Positions 24,701 to 35,544 of a DNA stretch of 64,000 nt are shown here, piece by piece. Both the position numbers and the translations under genes were made by a program. The notes under the pieces were generated by a model that was not told where the DNA came from, did no database searches, and saw only the letters and a list, made by a program, of their open reading frames with translations. Origin of the DNA: Bradysia coprophila (Eukaryota > Arthropoda > Insecta > Diptera > Sciaridae); NCBI RefSeq assembly GCF_014529535.1, contig NW_023503372.1:3824988-3888987 (forward strand). Direction: 5' to 3'. How positions within the stretch are numbered: position 1 is the first letter of the stretch; each line of letters begins with the position of its first letter.

Positions 24701-25870
24701 TAGGGTGTGTCGATTTCAATTATTTTTTTTAGTCATTCCGGGTTCCGCCCTACCGCGATTCACCCTCGCACTAGCAATAATAATCAGCAAAATTTTTTTT
24801 TTCCTAAGTCAATATAAGCTTGCACCGTCACTTTTTCAAAAATTTTCGAGCTACACGAGATAGCTGGATTATGGGTCCGAACCAAAAAAAATCTACAGAT
24901 GCTTTTGCAAAGTTTTCACTCTGTACGGCATCTAGAGGGTCTACTAGAACATACAAAAATTAAAAAAAGTTAAAAAAATGTTTTACCGTCATTTTGGTAT
25001 AGCATCAAGTTTCACCGAGGTGGAATTTTCAAGAATTTTGTAAGTGGAAAAGTCATCTCTTCTGGGTGAATTTTTTTCAAGCTATTGTTGTGATAGCTCA
25101 TTTTGTAGGTATTTCAATAGCGCATCCAGCAAACATACAGTTTAGATAGATAAATTTAAATATTTTTTGGTTTCACTGTTGGAAGGCCCAAAAATGGGGC
25201 ATTTCTTTGGGTATTTTCGAAAACATAACAAATTGGCTTCTCTTAAAAAACGAAATCTTACTATTTTCAGCTTTTAAATGTGTTATTCATGAATAATATT
25301 TGAATTTCTGTCAAAATTTTTCATTTACTTGCTGTATTTAAAATGTTAATTGTCTCCATACTCGAAGAAATGCCCAATTTTTGGGCCTTCCAACAGCGAA
25401 ACCAAAAAATATTTAAATTTATCTATCTAAACTGTATGTTTGCTGGATGCGCTATTGAAATACCTACAAAATGAGCTATCACAACAATAGCTTGAAAAAA
25501 ATTCACCCAGAAGAGATGACTTTTCCACTTACAAAATTCTTGAAAATTCCACCTCGGTGAAACTTGATGCTATACCAAAATGACGGCAAAACATTTTTTT
25601 AACTTTTTTTAATTTTTGTATTTTCTAGTAGACCCTCTAGATGCCGTACAGAGTGAAAACTTTGCAAAAGCATCTGTAGATTTTTTTGGTTCGGACCCAT
25701 AATCCAGCTATCTCGTGTAGCTCGAAAATTTTTGAAAAAGTGACGGTGCAAGCTTATATTGACTTAGGAAAAAAAAATTTTTGCTGATTATTATTGCTAG
25801 TGCGAGGGTGAATCGCGGTAGGGCGGAACCCGGAATGACTAAAAAAAATAATTGAAATCGACACACCCTA
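24701..25870. mobile_element. 1.17-kb foldback (hAT-type) transposon
   Basis: The two arms, about 24701-25210 and 25362-25870, are nearly perfect inverted copies (about 510 bases each) around a loop of about 150 bases. The element starts TAGGGTGTGTCGATTTCAAT and ends with its complement. A perfect 8-bp direct repeat GTGTATAA flanks it (24693-24700 and 25871-25878). The TAGGG terminus and 8-bp duplication fit hAT. Only a few mismatches separate the arms (for example ACCGTCAT/ATGACGGC), so insertion or arm conversion is recent. No transposase is encoded. Confidence 0.92.
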
Positions 25871-25881
25871 GTGTATAAAGC

Positions 25882-25957
25882 AATTTTCCTAATTAGGGTT
25901 AAAATATCGCGACTTCGTCGCTTATTTCCCACATTATTTAGGAAAAACGTTGTTCCT
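25882..25957. repeat. Dispersed repeat fragment, related to 42949-43023
   Basis: TTTTCCTAATTAGGGTTAAA, then ATATCGCGACTTCGTCG, then TTTAGGAAAAACGTTGTT is the complement, with small changes, of 42949-43023. The two are therefore copies of one dispersed repeat family. From 25960 to 26690 no gene is supported. CAGGCCCGGACTGGC at about 26399 looks like a hAT terminal repeat, but I did not find its partner. Confidence 0.6.
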
Positions 25958-26689
25958 TATTTATGCTAAAAGGCTAAAAGGAAAACAACTATTATCATCA
26001 CAGTTACTGTGATCACATTCAGAACGGTGGTGTAAAGTGTCTTCTACCAAAGTAAGTATCACGTGCAACAAACACAACTTACCCTGCGCTAATAGATGTA
26101 TTGAGTGAAAAGAAAGTGATTCTTACACGTAAGCTTGCAATGTTGAAATTAATGAAAAAATTCAAATTGACACAAACCAAACAAGTCGTTATCGAAAGGC
26201 TAGTACCGATACCAACTGCAAAACTAACTCTATTATTAAAGTTTAATCATTATTTATTGTTACACCTAATTTATATGCATTAACAGTCTTGACTAATTAC
26301 ATGCAAATTTACCAATGGTAAATTACCATATTCTATTGTCAATTATTTTATTGGTACAATTTAAAAGAAAAATAAGCGTGTTTTTTAATCGACTCATCCA
26401 GGCCCGGACTGGCTCAAAAAAGCCCTTAGGGGAAAAAGTCAAAAGCCCCTTCCGTTCGGGCGATTTTTTCCAATTAGGCCCTCGATTCGTATGACAATTG
26501 GGATATTTGCCTATGGAGCAGAGATTTGGTAAAAGAAAAAAAAAAGATTGGGGAAATAGCTCAGGGGAAAATTTTCGAGAGGAATATAAAAATGTACAAC
26601 TAACGAAAAATTTATTTACAAAATTTCGCTCACTTCGCTCGCTAGTGAAAGTATATAAATTTTGATTAGGACAGGGCTTTCCGTTAATT

Positions 26690-26975
26690 TTTTTTTTCGA
26701 TTTCTAATCGAAATATTCCTACTGAAACCTTTCTCTCAATTTTTTTCGATTTCCAATCGAAATGTTTCCACTGAGGCCTTTCTGTTAACTTTTTTCGATT
26801 TCCAATCGAAATGTTTCCACTGAGACCTTTCTGTTAATTTTTTTCGATTTCCAATCGAAATTGAGGCCTTTCTCTTAATTTTTTTCGATTTCAAATCGAA
26901 GTTTTCCTACTGACACCTTTTTCTTGATTTTTTTCGATTTCAAATCGAAATGTTTCCACTGAGACCTTTTTTTTA
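26690..26975. repeat. Tandem repeat, about 50-bp unit with hairpin core
   Basis: About six copies are spaced about 43-52 bases apart. Each contains the small palindrome TTTCGATTTCCAATCGAAA followed by TTTCC.ACTGAG.CCTTTCT. A seventh copy sits at about 27480-27535, after an unrelated 500-bp insert that carries a mobile-element coding remnant. Copies differ by point changes, and one (about 26843) has lost the TTTCCACT segment. Confidence 0.8.
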
Positions 26976-27047
26976 TTCCATTTATTTCAAGAAAAAAATA
27001 GAGGTTACAGTTTCCTACTTCTAATTACATAAAGCACGATAAAAAAA

Positions 27048-27412
27048 ATTAACTCACTTATATGGGATGTAACAATACGTGATACTTTGGCTCCTTCATA
27101 CATCGGTGAATCCTCTAAGAAAGCAGGGTCTATTGCAGATAAAGCGGGGAGATTTAAGCATAATCATTATATGCGTCTTAAAGAAAACTATTTACTGACC
27201 CCCTTGCCTTTGAATCATTAGGTTGCATGGGACCAGAAACAAAGAAATTTATTGACAAGTTGGGATCATTAATGAAGAGAGCATCAGGGGAGCCACGTTC
27301 CAAAGATTATCTGTTGCAGAAAATTTCTATTGCTATACAAAGAGGCAATGCGGAATGTATTCTTGGAACTTTAGGAAGTAATATAGCAGATGATTTTTAT
27401 TTATTGTACTAA
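27048..27412 (+). pseudogene. Broken C-terminal fragment of a mobile-element protein
   Basis: One frame (27048-27216) reads INSLIWDVTIRDTLAPSYIG and ends LLTPLPLNH before a stop. The next frame (from about 27205) continues FAFESLGCMGPETKKF ... QKISIAIQRGNAECILGTLG and stops at 27412. Together they match the order W-D-x-T, D-T-x-A-P-S, F-x-x-E-x-x-G, GP, QR/K-x-S-x-A-I-Q-R-G-N-A, LGT. I recall this arrangement from the C-terminal part of proteins in invertebrate mobile elements, but I cannot name the element class with certainty. The frameshift near 27205 and missing N-terminus show it is dead. Confidence 0.6.
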
Positions 27413-28421
27413 AAAATATTATACAGAAAAGGAAAAGTTAGTCTGCGTAGCTTCAATACGCAATTTTAACGATTCAAAGAACCTTTCTGTTAACTTTTTT
27501 CGATTTCCAATCGAAATTTTCCTACTGAGGCCTTCACCTTAATTTTCATAACAACTTCAAAAATAAACGACAAGCTCTTTCTAGTGCGGCCCTAAACCCA
27601 AAAACATGTCCAAAGAAATGAATTAAAAGATTTGAAATTAATTGGTCGAAAATAATTAGATCAGATGAATTAATAGATTCGATAGTAGAACTGCTATTTA
27701 ATCCCTATAGGAATTATTGACGATATCCAATCAAATCGGGACGATACGGCTCGGTTTTGTCATTTATGAGGAATTATTATTAGATTTTTCGCAGTTTTTG
27801 CTTGGTGTGAAGTACTGAAGTACGTTAGGAAGACATCGACTATAGTATAATTGGTCTGTAGTGTTGTAGTATAAAAAGTGTTGAAATGGAATTGGTTTTT
27901 TTCAACCAGTTTAACCAACACCTGCCCGTCATTAAAACTCAACAAAGAATGAAGCGACTTCACGTTTTTCCCATCCGTTTTTCAATTATCTTATATTGAC
28001 AGATAGAGAGAAAACAGGAAGTTTCCCTATTTTTCCAAATGTTACGTTGCGCAGATAGCTACCAGCTCCCAGCAACATCATGTCACCAAACATCAGAAAG
28101 ATGACACAAATATCTACTGACATCACAAAATCTCTACCATACCATACATATCCATACAAAATCCGAAATACATGAAAGGGCAATCACATTTCAGCCGAGA
28201 TTTACTACATCCGATTTACATCTGATCACATCCGAACAAAACTGGCTGTCCCTACTGACTGTCCTATCTTCAAATACCGTGGCGCTATGACTGACTTTTA
28301 AGAACTCAGTGAACATGTTGTGACTTGGCTAGATGGCCTCAACCTTGTGATAATTGTTTTAACTTTTGGAATTTTCTGTTTCATGTTCCACGTGCAACCT
28401 TTGATTTAATAAAAATTATGC

Positions 28422-30559
28422 CCAAATGTTTATTTTGACGAGTTGGTAATTGTGATCAGCCGAAGCAGGCATGAGCGCCGCCGAAAATAAGCCGCCGATT
28501 AAGCCGCCGCCGGCCATTTTTGAGCAAGCCGCGCCGCAGCCGAGCCGGTGCCAAAAACACGGCTCAAGCCGGCTTGAAACGGCTGGAAAATGAAATAAAG
28601 ATTTCGAAAGGTGAATGGGTGAAATAATTTTGAAAACCGAGATTCCTGTTGCTCCTAAGCAGCTCAAGTACATTTTGAATTTTTAGACCCGTACGAAGTA
28701 CTGGGGTCTTATAGGTTTACGCATACGTTTGTAACACGTCGAATTGGACTCCCTGAGTAAGGGGAAACCTATTGTGGTTGTCTAGAGATGCCAAATCCGC
28801 GAAAAAAAAAATGTCCGTCTGTCCGTCTGTCTGTCTGCACGATAACTTGAGTAAAACGCATCCGATTTTGAAAATTCTTTTTTTTCCCGTTTGGTAATGT
28901 CAAAAGACAGTTCGAAGATGAGTGATTTTGGATCGACCCCTCCCGAGCTGTGGCCCAATAAGTGCTTTACGGTTTTTCGAAGATATCTCCGGACATTTAA
29001 ACGTTAAACTTGTAAGTAATACGTCAAATAAAAGGTATTTACAATACCGATCGACAAAAAAAAAGTTTATGGAAATCAAATGACCGACTCGTGAGTTAGA
29101 CCCCTTGGTGTGGAACAGGCACAGGGCGGCAAGCAGTTTTTGCTTGTAGGTCGGCCACATTTGAACATATTTCGTCTGTTTTAGCTTTATTAGATAGGTA
29201 TTGACCGTACCAATCAGGGAAAAAAAATTTATGAAATTATGTTCTCCGGAGCGTGAGCTAGGTCTCTTAGAGTGAGCTCTTATCTGGCTACTCGGAAGTA
29301 CAGTGAACGTGGGTATTTTGACAATATCTCGAGTAAATTTTGACCGAATTTCATGAATTTTTTTTTGTTTGAAAGGTATTAACGAATGTAAAGCGTCGGT
29401 ACTATTTCCGGTCTCCTAACAAAATGGCTGCCGGCGGCCATATTGGATTTTAGTAAAATAGAAATATCTTGGGAAAAATGATACTTAGAGAGTTTCTGTT
29501 AACATGGAAATAATTTGTTATGTGTGTGGGGTTTCAGGGATTCCATATACGGACATCTATATATACCTATATAAAGCTATATTGGGCTATATACAGGCAT
29601 ATAGAGCTATATAATAGCATATATTTATCTGTGAAATGTTTATTTACAGTGAAATATAGGTAAATATAGCGGTATATAGCTGTTTAAATAGGAATTTATG
29701 AAATTTGTCTTCGTACGGGGCTGTCTATATTGCCTCCGGCAATTTAGTTGTATATGATAACAAGGCAAAGAGTGGATAATGTAAGTGATTTTAAAGGGAG
29801 AATAGTTTTTCAGCAGAGAAGAAAATGAAGTAAGAGAAATGAAGAGTTTCACATTAAAGGCTTTTGATACGAATAGGTGTTTCGTACGGGTCGGCGTTAG
29901 CTATGTTTTTTTTTTCAAAATTAAGAAAATTTTGAAAATTTTCTTGAATTTTCCAGAATGGTATATTACGTCCTCGCTTCTAAGTTTGTTGTTTTGGCAA
30001 GTATGACCTTTGCGGAACGAGCCGAAGGCGCACAATCAGTTAATTCACAAATTTGAGAAAACTTTATCGATCCTTGCGAATTTTCTCGATTTTTTTTCTT
30101 TTCAATTTTTACTTGATTTTCGTGAGCTTTCGATTTCTTCTCGAAAACCATTTTCTTAATGAGTTAAATGAGTGTACCGGAGCATGATTTTCCATTTAGT
30201 TCAAGTTTTGAGGCAATAAAACTTGACGTGTTAGTGAACCTTAGACTTAGAGACTTGCTTGTAACAAGACCAGTTACACTTGCACTTTGAACAACCTAAT
30301 CTACCTACATTTTCGCTTTCCGTACAATTTCATTTTCATGCTTACTAGTTCATTTTCCATGAATTTATCTAAACGTTTTTATTTTGAAAAAAAGTTAAAA
30401 GGAACCTCCGGCCGAGCCGTTTTAAGCCGGCTCAAGCCGATTTTTTCGCCGCCGCCGAGAATTTTTTTTCGGCTAGCCGCCGCCGAGGTTTCTCCGTCGG
30501 CGCTCATGCCTGAGCCGAAGGCTAGGATCATAATCCAACTCGTGAAAATAAACATTTGG
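28422..30559. mobile_element. Composite DNA element with GC-rich inverted ends
   Basis: The left end CCAAATGTTTATTTTGACGA then GTTGG is matched by the complementary right end at 30535-30559. Inside each end lies a strikingly G+C-rich block of GCCG/CGGC repeats (28465-28590 and 30405-30525) in inverted orientation, including GGCATGAGCGCC on the left and its complement on the right. A second element with GACCCGTACGAA ends occupies the middle (28686-29892). There is no supported gene inside and no clear target duplication. Confidence 0.7.
28686..29892. mobile_element. GACCCGTACGAA-ended repeat element
   Basis: GACCCGTACGAA at the left is exactly complemented by TTCGTACGGGTC at 29881-29892. The left portion has a (GTCT/GTCC)n run (28814-28838) followed by GATAACTTGAGTAAAACGC, also seen in the 20.5-22.7 kb repeats. 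TATATA-rich sequence (29540-29660) lies in the right half. Another left end occurs at 50079. The element interrupts the GC-rich-ended element around it. Open frames here are not protein-like. Confidence 0.6.
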
Positions 30560-30743
30560 ACACAGGTCCATATAATTTTTTATGTGTCGAAGCAAAGATA
30601 AACCCAAACTCCCTCTCCGAGCTGATGCATAATGTTAGTCTTAACACACAGAGACATATAAATGTAATTTTCAAACTCAGCCACATTTTGATATTCATTT
30701 TAATTCATTATTACTAAGAAAAAGTCAACAATTGGACGAATTT

Positions 30744-31837
30744 TTAAACTTTTGGTGCCGCTAAAGCTAGAGCCTCTGCACGGCTAGCACGTTCTACACC
30801 ATCCACCAGTGTTAATATTGGCTCTCCAGGTCGACCATATAAAGTGACTACAACTTCACAAGGTGTATCATCGGAAGCGTTAGCACCCCATACATGAGTA
30901 ATACCATCTGTTTCATAGAACGCTTCTCCAGCTTTTATTATGCGAGGTGACTCAGTACCGACCTATTAAAAGTTATGACAAATTGATGTGGTAATAATAA
31001 CGAAAGATTGAACCTTTTTGAAAACGGAAAGAGTGTAGTGATATCAACAGTAAATTTGGGTCTTGTTTTGTCACATAGTGATACAAAATCTCTCACTGCC
31101 CCCGGAAAATGAGTAATTACTTCATTGACATAAGCATTAATGGTACACTACTGGAAAATTTTTTGAGGCGTGTGGGAAATTTGTATTTGGAATCGAAGGC
31201 GAGGGGTATATCACATACGTTGAAAAAAAAAATCACAGCAGATATCAAGATAGATTTTGTTGACGGCCAGAAAACGCAAAAAACAGGTTTTGAGCGAGAC
31301 TGCAATGAGTCGTTTTCTGGCCGCAAGCAAGCAAGATCATTTCCCGGCGGCTCAGTGTGTAGAACCACATAAATATAGTTATAAATTCAACTTTAGCAAA
31401 ATAAAAAGTTGCAAACAAGGACGTAATCTACTATTACTCTCAGGGCTTTTTGCTCACTCGTCAGAATGCTTCAAATACATAAACTACTTAATTTGCTTGA
31501 ACTCTTTGTCTATATAAGTCACGACAGACTTTCGCCCATTTTACTGTTGATAACAGAGGACTAGCCGTTTCTGAAAGGTCAATGAAAACACCACTAGTTA
31601 GTTGCAAACCTGGAATAAAAATGAACCCTTAATCACATATCCGACGACTGGACCTGGATGGAAATGTGGCGGTGTTCCTTCATCACCCGGTGGGAACGTT
31701 AGTACCAATGAAGTGGCCACAACCTTAGGAGTGGGTACCAGCAACGGTTGTTCCAAAACTGTTTTAATGTCCAGACTGTAAGTTGATGCAACGACTGTTA
31801 GCGTTATCAATCCAAGTAAAATATTTCTTTGGAACAT
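30744..31837 (-). CDS. Secreted single-domain cupin protein (copy B)
   Basis: Two exons, 31837-31610 and 30962-30744, joined in phase 0, give 148 aa. The intron (647 bases) is at exactly the same codon as in copy A but more than ten times longer, with a short palindrome (CGGCCAGAAAACG / CGTTTTCTGGCCG) inside. It has a signal peptide (residues 1-21, ending STYS), motif 1 PPHFHPGPVVGYVIKG and motif 2 AGEAFYETDGITHVWGANAS. As in copy A, the motif-1 glutamate is missing and the three histidines are kept. The C-terminus is shorter and lacks the SDCPAS tail of copy A. Both copies are intact, so both are probably functional. Substrate and role are unknown. Confidence 0.85.
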
Positions 31838-32874
31838 TTTCTTCGTCTAGTTGACCCGAGAATTAAGAAAATTTTTATTTGTTAAGCTTAGTCAGCTTCA
31901 CTAACTAAAGAGTTTTACTCAGCTTACTTTTGCAATTCTAAACTGAACTAGATTAATGTTTCTGTACCGAGGTTAAGATTAGGACTGGTCATTTATAGTC
32001 AAAATTTATTATTATTGAAATATTTCGGTTTGTCTTTCTCGGTTAGCAAAATTGTAATCACTTAGGAATGCCAGATTATTTATTTTAAAAAAATGTGGGG
32101 ACGGTAAGATAATGGTTTCGCAATCGTTTTACCACAATCCCTAGATTGGAAGTCATCACACCAATAACAAAACTAGATTATTGATCCATAACTGGAAATA
32201 TTTCCACTAATGAAGAGCAGTTGTGAATTTCCTTGCCACTGTCGCCATGGCCTGATGACGAGATGTGATATTTTTGAACATTAATCATTATTAAATGCAA
32301 GTCAAGAAGTCATTATATCATCTCAAAGTTCGAAACTGTAGCAGACACCATTTTCGTTTGGTATTCTTGTAAATAAATATGTCTGTCTCCAAGTTCTAAG
32401 TAACTCATCATTTCCTTCATATGGAAACCCTAACATTACTTAAATATTTAATTTGACGATGACTTTTCGTTTTCTTAATATTATCTTGTCCAGCAAAAAA
32501 ATTGTCGCATTGACCTTCAACGTTTAATCCACTTCATGTTGACAGTACACATACAACTCGGATACAACACTTTATTTTGCGAGCTTAGTGAGACTAATGT
32601 ACGCAAAGTTTGTGTATTTTATTGGTGCGGTCGGTATTTTAAAAATAAACATTACGAAATCTGTATCAACTGTAAATAATAAAAATGATTGAGCAACACT
32701 GATGCCTGTTTGTTTTGCAGCGAAGTTTCTTATTCTTGTACTTACTGGTACACTGATAGAACTCATAGATTGTTTTGTGTAATTTTATTAACCCTTCACA
32801 GACATCATGTCACAGATGATGAATTAGGCAAAAGCACTATCAGGAGTTTACTTGAACTTTTTAACGTTCTCAAA
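31838..32874. other. Flank shared with cupin A; upstream of fibrinogen-domain gene
   Basis: This is the counterpart of 23419-24300, conserved in patches and in the same order. Toward 32.6-32.87 kb it becomes the 5' region of the fibrinogen-domain gene. An in-frame ATG-less extension upstream of 32875 (open from 32689) has no conserved content. Confidence 0.5.
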
Positions 32875-33784
32875 ATGAATAGAAAGTTAATTGTTGTGCT
32901 ACTTATCGTTGGCTTAGTTGTCGGTCAATCTACTAAGGAATTTTCTTGTCAGTTTAAAAGTGATGGCTTGTTTGAAGATAATGTGCAACAAAGTCTATTA
33001 CGACTAACTGAGCGCCCTTTCATCCATTTTAATGATTGTGAAGATGCACTGACAAAAGGATATAAACTGAGTGGCGTTTACCGTATCAAACCGAAATCGT
33101 CATTTAGACCGTTTCAAGTGTGGTGCGACATGGAAACGGACGGCGGTGGATGGACTCTCATTCAAGTCAGATTTGATGGATTGATGGACTTTTTTAGAAA
33201 CTGGGTGGAATATCGAAATGGATTCGGCAGCGTTAGTAGTGAGCATTGGCTGGGAAATAATTTCATTCACCAATTGACTGAAAATAACGATTATCAGTTG
33301 AAAATTGAAGTGAATGGCTTTGAAGAGAACGAGTTTGGTTTTGCTAAATATTCTCCGTTCCGCATTGGTTCGGAGGACGAAAACTACAAACTCGAAATTG
33401 GAAATTTCACTAGTGACGGACAAATTAGTGATTCTCTTACGTATCACAATGGAGCTATGTTCACAACAAAAGACAAACAGAACGATGGCCACACATCTAA
33501 TTGTGCCATTGTATGTAAGGGTGCTTGGTGGTAAGTTAACACTAAAAGAAGAGAAAGTTGTGCCCTTATATTAAAAAGGTATGAAATTTTCAAACCCTAG
33601 GTACCGTCAATGTTATCATTCTAACCTTAATGGAATTTGGATGAGTAAACTCCGGGCGGTTTCAACCAAAGGATCGTCATCGAATGATAATATATTTGGA
33701 GTACATTTTCGACATACTTTCGAAGTAGATTTTTACAGTTTGAAAAGCGTTGAAATGAAAGTGCGAAGGATGAGACGTACATGA
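32875..33784 (+). CDS. Secreted fibrinogen-related protein (FREP/ficolin-like)
   Basis: Exons 32875-33530 and 33601-33784 join in phase 2 across a 70-base GT-AG intron to give 279 aa. The start was chosen because it begins a classic signal peptide (residues 1-18, KLIVVLLIVGLVVG). Residues about 53-279 form a single fibrinogen C-terminal domain: FNDCEDAL, CDMETDGGGWTLIQ, the TTKDKQNDGHTSNCA calcium loop and the GAWWYRQCYHSNLNG block completed across the intron. The calcium loop reads D-K-Q-N-D where most family members have D-x-D-N-D, so calcium binding may be weakened. A short linker with one extra cysteine (Cys25) precedes the domain; there is no collagen or long coiled coil. Insect members act in immunity by binding microbial sugars; a specific role is inference. 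Confidence 0.92.
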
Positions 33785-34742
33785 TTTAATGAAAGTTTAA
33801 GTATAACAATGATGAACGTTTATCGATCAATGGTAAAAATACAAAAAAAAAATCTAATTTTGTTTGTTTAAAAACTCATTGCGGCACAAAAAGTAAAATC
33901 AGGATAATTTTCGAGGCTACGAGCTAAAGGGAAATCCTCATAAATGTAATAAAAGTATGGGTTGTCTTTTGTTGCGGATTCACTTGGGTTGACAAAGGCT
34001 GCTAAGTAAGTAAGTAGGTTGTCTTTTGTAAATGACGCCGTAAGTGCGCTGCAAATTCAAAATGAAATGTGCGGAGACATATTTGAAGCAGCCTTAAATT
34101 CCCACTCTCAAGCGTTTCAATTTCAAGCAATTTCGATTAACTTTGTATTCATTTGTTCACTTAACATTTAAATTCTGAGGCGCACGTACGCGTACGGCGT
34201 GAATGCCTATTATGCGGTAGAGATAAGGATCGAGATGAATTTTTGACAAAGCCTGACCCGTCCCGTATACTTCTATATGAGGGATTCTTTTGAAAAACAG
34301 CCTGTGCTTAGAAAGTATTCAACCGAAGAGACCAAACCACTTTCAAAAAAAAAAATCCTCGACGATTGTGTGGCTAGTGGGTGGTGATCGAAAACATGCA
34401 CTTTTCAAATACTTGAACATGAAACCTAAAGGGTGGTGTGGAGTGTCATTAGAAAATTTGACAGGGTGTTGGGATAAGAGCAGTCAAAAAAGTGGGTAAA
34501 AGTTTGACAGTTCTGATTGCCGGGGCTTAGCGGTTTCACAAAATTAATATGACTCGTACCAAACGACGCTCGACTGTATCGCGGTAGCAAAATAACTGAA
34601 ACTTGTTTCTAGATTCAATTGATCAAGTAATATCGCTTGACCGATATATGCAACAAAATTATGCTTTTGGGTCATAAACCCATCGTTTCACATTATACGC
34701 GCATAATGCAATATCTGTGTTAATAATTGACCGAATTATGTC
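33785..34742. other. Intergenic, no gene seen
   Basis: Repeats of the AATCAAAATTCAAAATAAAA type and a G/A-rich stretch are present, but no conserved open frame is visible. The 69-codon frame at 34290-34499 has no splice partners or motifs. Confidence 0.4.
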
Positions 34743-34750
34743 GATTACAG

Positions 34751-34996
34751 CGAGGGGTAATCACTGATTTACTAGCTCAGTAAATCACGGTAAATCAAGT
34801 AAATCAAAAATGAAGTTTCTACTAAATTTGAATCTATTTACTTCAATTTGTATTAGTTCATGAAATTTATCCTATATGTTTACGACCACGATACTTCGAA
34901 ATGTAATCCAGTGACAATTAAAAATTCTTCAAAAAATTTTCAAAATTTTTTGTGATTTACCGTGATTTACTTGATTTACTAGTGATTACCCCCTTG
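34751..34996. mobile_element. hAT-type MITE with GATTACAG target duplication
   Basis: The left end CGAGGGGTAATCACTGATTT is approximately complemented by the right end (TTACTAGTGATTACCCCCTTG). TAAATCACGGTAAATCAAGT and its complement lie inside. The perfect 8-bp direct repeat GATTACAG flanks it (34743-34750 and 34997-35004). The CGAGGGGT terminus resembles the element at 43304. The 246 bp carry no gene. Confidence 0.85.
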
Positions 34997-35544
34997 GATT
35001 ACAGGGTGATTGTCTCATGTGATGACATGGTGAATGCGCCTTTCATGTGTAACTTTGAGACTCAGTTTCCCACAACAATAATATCGACAAGCTCTGACTA
35101 ATGAAGTCTTATACAGCAAAAAACATGTTCAAAACAAATGAAGTAAAAGATTTCCGAAATCAATCTCTGAAAATTTTTGATCGAATGAAGTAATAGATCA
35201 GACAGTGAAACTTGTAATATGCTTGCCGTCTATGACAGTTTAAATCGGACTTCCTTAGGATGCTTAGGAAAAAATGCGTATCATTTACTTACTCGTTATG
35301 TGTCCCCTCATCATTAGCTAGCACACCACTCATATAAATGAATTATATTACCCTTCTCTGCGAAGCGAATAATAACGATGTTCGGTGCGTATAACAGGTA
35401 TAGCACCTCTTTCGTTGCTTAGCTACCAGACAGGTGTTCAAACAAACAAATTGTCGATTAAGTTGGATGTGTTCAATGTGTACATAATATTGAGTGGTAT
35501 AACATTGTAAGCTAAAATTGTGTCGTGAAAATAATTTCCTGAAA

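Noticed and set aside
26399..26413. CAGGCCCGGACTGGC, a hAT-like terminal repeat
   Set aside because: No inverted partner or target duplication was found nearby, so no element boundaries can be given.
28416..28673. Open frame with alanine- and glycine-rich peptide
   Set aside because: It is produced by the GC-rich transposon end, not by a gene.
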